A stretch of DNA of 34,227 nucleotides, from positions 1-34,227 of the forward strand of contig JANRIF010000024.1 of assembly GCA_033765245.1 (NCBI GenBank). Reading direction: 5' to 3'. The notes beneath the pieces are model-generated. The model searched no databases and was not told the DNA's origin. It worked only from the letters and a program-made list of their open reading frames with translations. Source of the DNA: GCA-002840015 sp033765245. GTDB lineage: Bacteria > Pseudomonadota > Gammaproteobacteria > Xanthomonadales > Xanthomonadaceae. The position numbers and the translations under genes were made by a program. Positions 16,331 through 23,775 of the stretch are shown here, in pieces (position 1 is the first letter of the stretch; the number at the start of each line of letters is the position of its first letter).

Positions 16331-17014
16331 TCAATATTCCAGATCCAGTGCCGCGCACAGGTAATCGATCAGTGGCGCTACCAGCGTCAGTCGCTCGGCG
16401 ATGGCGGGGATGAGCTTCGGGCCGGTGACGAGGGCGTCGTCGAGGGCGCAGACGGCGACGAAATCCTTGCGCTTGAGGTCTTCGATCAACGGGTGGTCGG
16501 CGGGGAAACCGGCCGGTGGGCGCACCAGCGTGTCGCCGACCATGTTGCAGTGCTCGCGGAATTTCGCGGCGTGGGTGAAGCGTTGCCAGGTGCTCGGATT
16601 ATCGGCGATGAAGCTGCGCACGCGCCGCGTGGTGGGATTGCCAGGATGCCACAGCCCGCCGCCGACGAAGCTGTCGCCCGGTGCGATGTGGATGTAGAAG
16701 CTGGGCGCCTCGGTTTCGCGACTGCGCTGGTGATACAGGCGCGCGCCGGCCCAGGGCTTGTATGGCGTCTTGTCCTTGCTGAAGCGGGTGTCGCGATGGA
16801 TACGGAACAGCGAGCCGCCCACCGGGCGTGGGTCGGCGACGAAGTGCGCGCTCAATTTCGCCAGCGGCGCCTGCAGATCCGCGATCAGGTGCAGGAAGGG
16901 CTGGCGCAGGTGGGCTTCGTAATCGGCCTTGTGAGCGTGAAACCACTCGCGCTCGTTGTGGCGCGCGAGTGCGCGTTGGAAGCGGAAGGTCTGGTCGGAA
17001 AAATAGGTGCTCAA
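16331..17014 (-). CDS. DUF2461 / TIGR02453 family protein
   Basis: The protein is 227 aa and matches a widespread family of unknown function. Family blocks are LARHNEREWFHAHKADYEAHLRQPF near the N-terminus, then SLFRIHRDTRFSKDKTPYKPWAGARLYH, then FYIHIAPGDSFVGGGLWHPG, and a C-terminal helical part with LKRKDFVA. The start is TTG at 17014, because MSTYFSDQTF aligns with family starts and a GAGGAG box lies six bases upstream; no in-frame ATG or GTG is available. It is 86 bp downstream of sbcB. The repeated charged and aromatic signature suggests an enzyme, but no reaction is established. Confidence 0.9.
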   Translation of the reverse strand: MSTYFSDQTFRFQRALARHNEREWFHAHKADYEAHLRQPFLHLIADLQAPLAKLSAHFVADPRPVGGSLFRIHRDTRFSKDKTPYKPWAGARLYHQRSRETEAPSFYIHIAPGDSFVGGGLWHPGNPTTRRVRSFIADNPSTWQRFTHAAKFREHCNMVGDTLVRPPAGFPADHPLIEDLKRKDFVAVCALDDALVTGPKLIPAIAERLTLVAPLIDYLCAALDLEY

Positions 17015-17100
17015 GAGGGACTCCTCAATGCGGCATGGTGAGGTGCATCAGTTCCGCTACGCTTGAACCGGCCTACGGAGCGGATCGGAAAAGTCGGTGG

Positions 17101-18534
17101 TCATAGCGAGGCTTGCAGTTGCACGGCCCAGGCTTGCAGCGCGTCGAGCAGGGTCTGCACGCGGCCGTCGTCGGTGTGTTGCTTGCGCAACAGCGCGATT
17201 TCGGCAGCGTGAGTTTCGAACGTGTACTCGGACCAGCCGATGTCGGTTTGCAGGCGCTGGCGTCGGTAGTCATTCCAGCGCGCGTGCTCGTCGGCATCGA
17301 GCGTGTCGGGCCAGTTGCGGGCGCGGTAGCGGAACAGCAGCTCGGCCAGGCGCGGGTCGGCGAAGGCGAAATGTTCATGGCCGAGGCGATCGGGTGGGGT
17401 GGCGCGCACGCGCTCGCAATGACGGCGGTCGGCATCGGCGATGAAGCCGTCGTACAGCGAGGCATCGACATCGCCGGGCGGAAACGGTGCCTGCCGCGCA
17501 AACACCTGACGCAGCGTTTCCGGCAACGCGCTGGCGCGGCGGATCAGTTCGGCGTTGGCGAGGCTGTCCTGGATGTCGATATCGAGCCGTGCGAAATCGG
17601 CGTCGCGCAAATACTCCAGCGGCACCAGCGATGGGCAACGGTTGAGGTGGATTTCCTTGAGTGCGATGCGCTGTTCGCCTTCGGGCAGGTCCGCCGCAGG
17701 GGTGTACAGGCGTTCGCCGATCTCGTCTGCACTCAGCGTCAACAGTTGCGCCGGATCCTGCGCCAGATCGAACACGATCACGCGGCTGTCGATCTGCGGA
17801 TGGCGCGCGATCGGCAGCACCAGTGCGGCGTGGCGGCGGCTGGCGGGAAAGCGCCCGGACACGTGCAGCAGCGGCGTTTGCGCGGCGACGTCGATCAGTC
17901 CGCCGGCAGTGCGCTTGTTGCGCAGGGTCAGCGCGTAATTCCACAACTTGGGTTGTGCCGTGCGCGCCACTCGGGCCAGCGCGATCAATGCTTGCACGTC
18001 GGCGAGCGCATCGTGCGCGTTTTCGTGGGCGATGCCATTGGCGGCGGCGAGGTGTTCGAGCTTGAAGCTGGCGAAGCCGTCATCGCGGCGCGGCCACTGC
18101 AGGCCCTCGGGGCGCATTGCGTAGGCCAGGCGCAGGTATTCCAGCAGATCCCAACGTGAATTGCCGCGCGCCCACTCGCGCGCATACGGATCGTGGAAGT
18201 TGCGGAACAGGCCGAAACGCACGAACTCGTCATCGAAGCGCAGGCTGTTGTAACCCACCGCACAGGTGCCCGGTTGCGCCAGCAACTCGTGCACGCGGCC
18301 GAAGAACTCGGCCTCCGGCATGCCCTCCCGATGCGCCTGCTGCGGCGTGATGCCGGTGATCAGGGTGGCGGTGGGCGAGGGCAGCAGGTCGTCGGCCGGC
18401 TGGCACCACAGCACCGTTGGCTCGTCGAGCGGATTCAGCTCGGCGTCGGTACGCACCGCCGCGAATTGCGCGATGCGGGTGCGTCGCGGGTCCTTGCCGA
18501 AGGTTTCGAGGTCGTACCAGAGAAAACTTTGCAT
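17101..18534 (-). CDS. sbcB: Exodeoxyribonuclease I
   Basis: A 3'-to-5' single-strand DNA exonuclease that takes part in recombination and mismatch repair and interacts with SSB. The protein is 477 aa (E. coli 475). The start is ATG at 18534 (MQSFLWYDLETFGKDPRRTR), with AAGGA upstream; the longer open frame is non-coding. DEDDh-family motifs are visible: Asp8-x-Glu10 in YDLETFG, GYNSLRFDDEFVRFGLFRNF, and HDALADVQALIALA. The SH3-like and C-terminal helical regions follow (EIHLNRCPSLVPLEYL; LLFRYRARNWPDTL). A TACAAT hexamer on the - strand at 18565-18570, about 30 bases before the start, is a plausible -10 box, but no clear -35 is seen. Confidence 0.96.
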   Translation of the reverse strand: MQSFLWYDLETFGKDPRRTRIAQFAAVRTDAELNPLDEPTVLWCQPADDLLPSPTATLITGITPQQAHREGMPEAEFFGRVHELLAQPGTCAVGYNSLRFDDEFVRFGLFRNFHDPYAREWARGNSRWDLLEYLRLAYAMRPEGLQWPRRDDGFASFKLEHLAAANGIAHENAHDALADVQALIALARVARTAQPKLWNYALTLRNKRTAGGLIDVAAQTPLLHVSGRFPASRRHAALVLPIARHPQIDSRVIVFDLAQDPAQLLTLSADEIGERLYTPAADLPEGEQRIALKEIHLNRCPSLVPLEYLRDADFARLDIDIQDSLANAELIRRASALPETLRQVFARQAPFPPGDVDASLYDGFIADADRRHCERVRATPPDRLGHEHFAFADPRLAELLFRYRARNWPDTLDADEHARWNDYRRQRLQTDIGWSEYTFETHAAEIALLRKQHTDDGRVQTLLDALQAWAVQLQASL

Positions 18535-18699
18535 CGCGGCCGGTCCTTGTTGTCGCGAACCGGCATTGTAGGTGCGCAGCGCCCCGGACCGCACTGTTCG
18601 ACAATGGACAGTGGCTGCACGTTGGCGAACACTATTCGAACCGACCATCGGCGCACAGTTGGCAGCCGAGCGCGCGACGGGGGCTACCACCGAGCGATT

Positions 18700-18870
18700 C
18701 GGCAGTAGCCCGCGAGCGGTCTCTCACAACAGCAAGCGATGCCTCGGCCGTTTGTGGGAGCGCGCTCGCGCGCGACAACGGCCGCGTGCTGGCGGGGAAT
18801 CGAGTCGCCCGCAAGCGGCCTCCCACAAAAGCGGTATGAGGCTTTTGTGGGAATGCGCCGGCTGCGGCGC
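18700..18870. repeat. REP-like cluster between sbcB and kmo
   Basis: The 342-bp gap between sbcB and kmo has no gene. It holds several copies of a GTGGGAG/CTCCCAC core: CTCTCAC near 18720, TTTGTGGGAGCGCGCTCGCG near 18760, CTCCCAC near 18820, and TTTGTGGGAATGCGCC near 18844. These alternate in direction, as REP/BIME units do. A GCGCCG/CGGCGC stem (18855-18870) sits at the right edge. The part near 18535-18620 is the sbcB promoter side. Confidence 0.65.
18821..18852 (-). terminator. 12-bp hairpin downstream of kmo
   Basis: TCCCACAAAAGC (18821-18832) pairs perfectly with GCTTTTGTGGGA (18841-18852) around an 8-base loop, starting 25 bases after the kmo stop. As kmo is the last gene of a long - strand run, this is a good candidate for transcript termination or 3'-end protection. 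It is part of the REP-like cluster and lacks a classical U-run after the stem. Confidence 0.55.
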
Positions 18871-18876
18871 GTGCTT

Positions 18877-20280
18877 TCAGGCGTCGCCGAGCGCAGACAG
18901 CCGCGACCGCACCAGTGCATCGGTCGCCAGCAGGTCGACGTCGGCCAGTTCGCTGCGGTTGCGGGTGGCGGCTTCGAGGATTTCGCGCTGGATGCGGCCG
19001 CGTTCGAAGGCGACGGCGTAGGGCACGCGCATGAAGGTGACCATGGTGTAGCGCGGTACGAAGACGCCGGGATGGCGCTCCGCCAGCAGCGATTCCAGTT
19101 GCCGCTGCAGCAGAAAGGCGCTGTCGTCGACGCGATCGCGCATTTCGATGTAGTTCTCCAACGCCATGGTCTGGATGGCGAGCGCGTTGGGCTGGCGCTC
19201 GGCGGCGAAGGCGGCGAAGGCGCTGGCGAGGTCGGGGTCGCGTTCGAGGTGGTCGCACAGCGCCACGCAGTCTTCGAACGCGCAATTCATGCCTTGGCCG
19301 TGGAACGGCACCATGGCGTGCGCGGCGTCGCCGAGCAATACCGCACGATCCTCCAGGTGCCAGCGTTCGAGATACAGCGTGGCCAGCGGGCTGGTCGGGT
19401 GCGCGGAAAAGTCGGGCTTGAGCGTCGGCATGTGCGCCAGCAGGTCCGGAAAGTCGCGTGCGAACAGCGCTTCGGCCTGCTCGGCGGTGGCGACGGTGGA
19501 GAAGCTGGTCTGGCCCTGTACCGGCAGGAACAGGGTGACGGTGAAGCTGCGCTCGGTGTTGGGCAGGGCGATGCTCATGTAGCCGCCGCGCGGCCAGATG
19601 TGCAGGGCATGTGGTTCGATGCGGAAGCCGCCGTCGGCGGCGGGCGGGATTTCCAACTCCTTGTAGGCGTGCTGCAGCGATTCGGTGCGCTTGCCGAGCG
19701 GTGCGCGTTCGTTCATGGCGCGGCGCACCGCCGAGCCCGCGCCGTCGGCGCCGACCAGCACGGTGAAATCGAGTTCACGCAGGGTGCGGAGTTGATCGTC
19801 GATCACGCCGATCCGGCGCTGGTCGAAATCGACGGTGTCGATCCGGTGATGAAAGTGCACGCGCGCGCCGGCGGCCTCGGCGGCGTCGAGCAGGATGTGG
19901 TTGAGACGTCCGCGATGCACGGAATGGATTGCGTGGCTGTCGTCCGTGCCGTAGCGCAGCAGTTGGGTGGAGCCGTCCGGCCGATGCACCATGCGCCCGC
20001 GCATCATCACCGAGCGCGCCAGCACCTGCGCTTCCAGGCCGGCGATACGCAGGGCGTGCAGGCCGCGCTCGGCCAGTGCGAGGTTGATCGAACGCCCGGA
20101 CTCGTAGCCGCGGATGCGCTGGTCCGGGCGTTTCTCGAATACGTCGACCTGCCAACCGCGACGGGCCAGCAGGGTGGCGAGCAGGGCACCGGCTAGTCCG
20201 GCGCCGGCAATCAGGATGCGGCGATCAGCGAGTTTCAATGCGGTTTCCGGTGGGGAGGGAGGAGGCGCGTCATCGTTCAT
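18877..20280 (-). CDS. kmo: Kynurenine 3-monooxygenase
   Basis: A FAD/NADPH monooxygenase that converts L-kynurenine to 3-hydroxykynurenine on the route to quinolinate and NAD. The protein is 467 aa. The FAD-binding GxGxxG is Gly26-Ala-Gly28-Leu-Ala-Gly31, followed by VDVFEKRPD. GYESGRSINLALAERG (58-73), VHRGRLN, the VGADGAGSAVRRAM dinucleotide motif, and the second FAD motif GDAAHAMVPFHGQGMNCAFEDC (317-338) are all typical of Kmo. The start ATG lies inside the last codons of kynU (11-bp overlap) with no ribosome-binding site of its own, so translation is probably coupled. The last ~20 N-terminal residues before LADRRILIAGAG are proline-rich and not conserved. Confidence 0.95.
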   Translation of the reverse strand: MNDDAPPPSPPETALKLADRRILIAGAGLAGALLATLLARRGWQVDVFEKRPDQRIRGYESGRSINLALAERGLHALRIAGLEAQVLARSVMMRGRMVHRPDGSTQLLRYGTDDSHAIHSVHRGRLNHILLDAAEAAGARVHFHHRIDTVDFDQRRIGVIDDQLRTLRELDFTVLVGADGAGSAVRRAMNERAPLGKRTESLQHAYKELEIPPAADGGFRIEPHALHIWPRGGYMSIALPNTERSFTVTLFLPVQGQTSFSTVATAEQAEALFARDFPDLLAHMPTLKPDFSAHPTSPLATLYLERWHLEDRAVLLGDAAHAMVPFHGQGMNCAFEDCVALCDHLERDPDLASAFAAFAAERQPNALAIQTMALENYIEMRDRVDDSAFLLQRQLESLLAERHPGVFVPRYTMVTFMRVPYAVAFERGRIQREILEAATRNRSELADVDLLATDALVRSRLSALGDA

Positions 20281-21544
20281 CGCGCCACTGCATGATGGCG
20301 AGTACGGCGCGCAGCACGTCGATGTAGCGGTTGTAGAGCGGAGTTGGCGAAAGCCGGATCACGTCGGGCTCGCGCCAATCGCCGACGATGCCGTGGGTCA
20401 GCAGGTATTCGAACAGGTTGCGGCCGCGCTCGCGCCCGGCGCGTACCCGCAAGCTGAGTTGGCAGCCGCGCTGCTGTGGGTCGGACGGGGTGAGGATGTC
20501 GAGCGTATCGGCCAGACGTGCATCGATCAGCGCCTCCAGGTAGCCGGTGAGGCACAGCGATTTTTCGCGCAGCGCCTGCATGCCGGCGCGCTGGAACTGC
20601 GCCAGCGAGGCGCGCAATGGCGCCAGCGACAGGATCGGCGGATTGCTGACCTGCCAACCTTCGGCGCCGGGCGTGGCGACGAATTCCGGTGCCATTGCAA
20701 AGCGCGTCGCCGGATCGTGGCCCCACCAGCCGGCCAGGCGCGGCAGTGCGCCGTGGGCATGGCGTTCGTGCACGAAGGCGCCGGCGATCGCGCCGGGCCC
20801 GGCGTTGAGGTATTTGTAGGTGCACCACACCGCGAAGTCTGCGCCGCTGTCGTGCAGCGCCAGCGGCAGGTTGCCGACTGCGTGGGCAAGGTCGAACCCG
20901 ACGCGCGCGCCAGCGGCGTGTGCTTGCGCGCTGATCGCCGCCAGATCGAATACCTGCCCGGTGCGGTATTGCACGCCGGGTAGCAGTACCAGCGCCAGTT
21001 GTGGGGCGTGCTCGGCGATGGCGTCGGCGATTGCTGCGGCGCTGAACAGGCCATCCGGCCGATCGGGGAGCAGTTCGATCAGATCGGTGGCGGGATCGAG
21101 GCCGTGCCAGCGCAGTTGCGATTCCACCGCGTGGCGGTCGGAGGGGAACGCGCCGGATTCCATCAGCAGTTTGCGACGGCCGCCTTCGGGGCGAAAGAAA
21201 CTGGCCAGCATGAGGTGCAGGTTGACGGTGAGGGTGTTCATCGCCACCACTTCCAGCGGCAGTGCACCCACCAGTTCCGCCAGTCCTTCGCGAATGCCGT
21301 CGAGCGTGCGCGTCCATGGGCGGGCGCCGTGGAAATGCCCCTCCACGGCCAACCGCGACCAGGCATCGAGTTCCGCCTGCACCGCGTCGCGGGCAGCGCG
21401 TGGCATCAGCCCCAGCGAGTTGCCGCAGAAGTACAGTTGCTCGTCGTCGCCATGGCGCGGAAATTCGAATTCGTCGCGGAAGCCGCGCAGCGGGTCGGCT
21501 GCGTCCAGCGCCAGCGCATGGCGTTCGCTCAACAGGTCGGTCAT
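20270..21544 (-). CDS. kynU: Kynureninase
   Basis: A PLP enzyme that cleaves 3-hydroxykynurenine (or kynurenine) to 3-hydroxyanthranilate (or anthranilate) plus alanine. The protein is 424 aa. It contains LYFCGNSLGLMPRAA (37-51), the FPSDRHAVESQLRWHG block (133-148), the PLP-binding aspartate in VGFDLAHAVGNLPL (Asp218), and the Schiff-base Lys244 in WCTYKYLNAGPGAIAGAFVHE. The WWGHDPATRFAMAPEF block and SNPPILSLAPLRASL are also conserved. It lies between haaO (69 bp upstream) and kmo (overlapping), which are the next and the previous steps of the same pathway. Confidence 0.96.
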   Translation of the reverse strand: MTDLLSERHALALDAADPLRGFRDEFEFPRHGDDEQLYFCGNSLGLMPRAARDAVQAELDAWSRLAVEGHFHGARPWTRTLDGIREGLAELVGALPLEVVAMNTLTVNLHLMLASFFRPEGGRRKLLMESGAFPSDRHAVESQLRWHGLDPATDLIELLPDRPDGLFSAAAIADAIAEHAPQLALVLLPGVQYRTGQVFDLAAISAQAHAAGARVGFDLAHAVGNLPLALHDSGADFAVWCTYKYLNAGPGAIAGAFVHERHAHGALPRLAGWWGHDPATRFAMAPEFVATPGAEGWQVSNPPILSLAPLRASLAQFQRAGMQALREKSLCLTGYLEALIDARLADTLDILTPSDPQQRGCQLSLRVRAGRERGRNLFEYLLTHGIVGDWREPDVIRLSPTPLYNRYIDVLRAVLAIMQWRDER

Positions 21545-21613
21545 TGCGGCGCTCGGTTCCGGCAGGATCGGTGGGAGCGGGCATTGTAGCGGCGGCGCAT
21601 GCGCAGCGAGTGC

Positions 21614-22132
21614 TCAGCCAGCGGGCGGTACGGGGTGCACATTGCCGCATGAAGCACAGGTGCGTGCTGCGAGGCTGCCATGGAAGCGCGCGAACACCGG
21701 CGGCAGGTCGCGCTCGATGTCTTGTAGGTGAAAACTCTCGGAGTACAGCAAGTGGTTGCAGTGTGGGCAGTACCAACTCAGGTGGTCCTGCTCGTGCGAC
21801 AGGCGTTTGCGTTCCACCACCAGGCCGACCGAGCCCGGCGTGCGCTGTGGCGAATGCGGCACCTGCGGTGGCAGGTAGAGCATTTCCCCAGCGGATATCG
21901 GAATGTCGCGCACCTGGCCGTGTTCCTGCACGCGCAGCGTCATCGTGCCTTCGATCTGGTAGAACAGTTCGGGACCGTCCTCGCTGTGGAAGTCGCTGCG
22001 GGCATTGGGGCCGCCCACCACCATCACGATGAAATCGCCGTCGACGATGCACTTGTTGCCCACCGGCGGCTGCAGCAGATGCCGATGCCGTGCGATCCAA
22101 TCGTGCAGCGAAAACGGTGCCAGCACGGTCAC
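21614..22132 (-). CDS. haaO: 3-hydroxyanthranilate 3,4-dioxygenase
   Basis: A cupin-fold Fe(II) dioxygenase that opens 3-hydroxyanthranilate to the precursor of quinolinate. The protein is 172 aa. Catalytic iron ligands are His49, Glu55 (DFHSEDGPELFYQIEG) and His93 (PPQVPHSPQR). The C-terminal rubredoxin-like iron site of bacterial HaaO is complete: Cys122, Cys125 (WYCPHCNHLLY) and Cys159, Cys162 (CASCGNVHP). The start is the GTG at 22132, because it overlaps the PilZ-gene stop in a GTGA arrangement and gives the family N-terminus (APFSLHDWIARHRHLLQPPVGN). A GTG two codons later is possible. The long upstream open frame is a shadow of the PilZ gene. Confidence 0.95.
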   Translation of the reverse strand: MTVLAPFSLHDWIARHRHLLQPPVGNKCIVDGDFIVMVVGGPNARSDFHSEDGPELFYQIEGTMTLRVQEHGQVRDIPISAGEMLYLPPQVPHSPQRTPGSVGLVVERKRLSHEQDHLSWYCPHCNHLLYSESFHLQDIERDLPPVFARFHGSLAARTCASCGNVHPVPPAG

Positions 22133-22452
22133 GGACTCGGCGCCTCGGTCGTCGCCGGGCGCGCCGGTGGGATTGCCTGCAGTTCGTGATACTCGAAGCC
22201 GATGTTGGACTCGCCGACGCGCGCCACCCGCGCCGCCACCGGCACGGCCGGGCCGACCTGCTCGTAGAAGTACAGCTTCACGATGTCCGCCTCCTGCAAG
22301 GTGCAATCGGGCGGCGGAAAGATGCCGCAGCCGCCGCGCGACAGGTCCTGCAGTTCGCACACCCATGCCTGATCGCCGCGCACCACCAGCAGCATGGCGG
22401 CATACGGCACGCGAATCGAGTCGCGCGCGGTGTCGTCCTGGACGTCGGTCAT
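22129..22452 (-). CDS. PilZ-domain protein inside the kynurenine operon
   Basis: The protein is 107 aa and is a stand-alone PilZ domain, a fold that binds cyclic di-GMP. The RxxxR motif is Arg10-Asp-Ser-Ile-Arg14 near the N-terminus, and the D/NxSxxG motif is Asp36-Leu-Ser-Arg-Gly-Gly41 (ELQDLSRGGCGIF). Both ligand-contact motifs are therefore present. The C-terminus (PPARPATTEAPSP) is unstructured. Start ATG at 22452 with AAGGAGG about 9 bases upstream. Its stop overlaps the haaO start by four bases, so the two are translated together. A link between second-messenger signalling and tryptophan catabolism is suggested by the arrangement but not proven. Confidence 0.88.
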   Translation of the reverse strand: MTDVQDDTARDSIRVPYAAMLLVVRGDQAWVCELQDLSRGGCGIFPPPDCTLQEADIVKLYFYEQVGPAVPVAARVARVGESNIGFEYHELQAIPPARPATTEAPSP

Positions 22453-22518
22453 GGCCGTTTCCCTCCTTGCGGGACAATGGTGCGGAGGATGGGGGCAGGG
22501 TTCCGCGGTAGCACGCCA

Positions 22519-23154
22519 TCATGGCGACGGTGAAACGGCAGCGGCTTCCAGCATCCATGCCGCCACCTCGTCGGCATCGGCACCGCCTTGCGCGCGCAGG
22601 CCGGTAGCCACGCCGATCACGTTGTCCGGCGGGTGATTCTGGTTCAGCTTGAGCTTGAGATCAATGTGTCGTATCGGCAGCCGGAAACCGACGATGCCGC
22701 GCAACTGATCGCGGTACTCCGCGCGTTCGGGCTGAAAGCGCCAGACGCTGCCGACCGCGTGCTCGAACTTCGCACTCGATGCCGCGACCAACGCGGCCAG
22801 TTCCGCCTCATCGTGCTGCCACTGCGGGACGCCCCGCAGGTGCGCCACGACGTAGTTCCAGGTGGGTACGCGGGCGGCCGCCTCGGTGTCGGCGTACCAG
22901 CTTGGCGACACGTAGGCGTGCGGCCCGTGCACGATCACCAACGCCGGGCCCGCGTGCCGCCATTGCGGATTGGCGCGCGCCACGTGTCCGCGCAATTCGA
23001 CCGCGTCGCCCTCGCGCTGCCATAACACCGGAACGTGGCTGGCGAAGGGGGCGCCGTCCGCGTCGCTGGTCACCAACGTGACGAAGGGATCGCGCGCCAG
23101 CAGCCGATCGAGTACGGCGAGGTCGTTACCGCGAAACGGTGCCGGCACGAACAC
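22519..23154 (-). CDS. PaiB-like FMN-binding protein
   Basis: The protein is 211 aa and matches the PaiB / FMN-binding negative regulator family, which has a split-barrel flavin-reductase fold. Family blocks are VFVPAPFRGNDLAVLDRLLARDPFVTLVTSD, ASHVPVLW, ELRGHVARANPQWRH, AYVSPSWY, VPTWNYVVAHLRG, and the C-terminal GFRLPIRHIDLKLKLNQNHP with its conserved KxNQN-like motif. The start chosen is the GTG at 23154, since the family begins M-x-V/I-P-x-x-F. An ATG at 23193 would add 13 residues and overlap the upstream gene by 34 bp. Whether it regulates genes or acts as an oxidoreductase is open. Confidence 0.85.
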   Translation of the reverse strand: MFVPAPFRGNDLAVLDRLLARDPFVTLVTSDADGAPFASHVPVLWQREGDAVELRGHVARANPQWRHAGPALVIVHGPHAYVSPSWYADTEAAARVPTWNYVVAHLRGVPQWQHDEAELAALVAASSAKFEHAVGSVWRFQPERAEYRDQLRGIVGFRLPIRHIDLKLKLNQNHPPDNVIGVATGLRAQGGADADEVAAWMLEAAAVSPSP

Positions 23155-23159
23155 AGCGA

Positions 23160-23456
23160 TCAGGTCTCTGTGCGCAGCGGTTGGATCATGCACGCCTTGA
23201 GCTGCTCGTCGCTGGCGGCGTTGGGGGGAGAGACCTCACCGAGCGCGAACCCCATACGTACCGCGTCATCCGCGTCGATGCCGTCGAAGGCGAGGAAATC
23301 GGCATCCAGCAGCGCGGCGCGCGCGCTGTCTTCGCTGTCGTAGGTGAGCAGATTGCCATCGCAATCGAGCACCTGCGCGCCACCGCTGTCGCGCACGTCA
23401 AGCCGGGCCCACACCAGCAGGCGCCCCAGCGAAGCCAGCCACCACGTCGATTGCAT
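23160..23456 (-). CDS. Conserved-type small protein of unknown function
   Basis: The protein is 98 aa (MQSTWWLASLGRLLVWARLD at the start). It is preceded by a strong AAGGAGG box seven bases before the ATG, which supports it as a real gene. The sequence is soluble and acidic (LDADFLAFDGIDADDAVRMGFALGEVSPP) and has cysteines at LDCDGN and KACMIQ. No family was recognised. It is packed 25 bp after the membrane-protein gene and 5 bp before the PaiB-like gene, so it is part of the long - strand transcript. Confidence 0.75.
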   Translation of the reverse strand: MQSTWWLASLGRLLVWARLDVRDSGGAQVLDCDGNLLTYDSEDSARAALLDADFLAFDGIDADDAVRMGFALGEVSPPNAASDEQLKACMIQPLRTET

Positions 23457-23481
23457 TGCCGCCTCCTTCAGATCAGGGCGA

Positions 23482-23772
23482 TCAGACCAACGCCTTGAGC
23501 ACCAGCGATACCGCGCACCCTACCAGCCCGGTGATGACGATCGTCGCCATGATCCGCGCCGGCACCGCCAGACCACTGAGATTGGCATCGTGCTGCGCGC
23601 GATAGCCGCCGCGCAGCAGCCACACCAGGAACGCAGGCCCGAACGAGCTGCTGCCGACAGTGGTGTGGCGATCCATCAGGTGGCGATAGGTGAGCGGGCC
23701 GAAGATCACGTAGCCGGTGAGGCCCAGGATCACCGTTGCCAGCGAGCACAGCAGCAGTAACAGTACGGCCAT
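23482..23772 (-). CDS. Small membrane protein next to asnS
   Basis: The protein is 96 aa. It has an N-terminal hydrophobic segment (MAVLLLLLCSLATVILGLTGYVIFG, residues 1-25) and a C-terminal one (PARIMATIVITGLVGCAVSLVLKAL, 71-95). A central, moderately hydrophobic stretch (SSFGPAFLVWLLRGGYRAQHD) may be a third segment or a re-entrant loop. It starts 3 bp after the asnS stop, so it is co-transcribed. No transporter signature is visible and its function is unknown. Confidence 0.75.
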   Translation of the reverse strand: MAVLLLLLCSLATVILGLTGYVIFGPLTYRHLMDRHTTVGSSSFGPAFLVWLLRGGYRAQHDANLSGLAVPARIMATIVITGLVGCAVSLVLKALV

Positions 23773-23775
23773 GGC

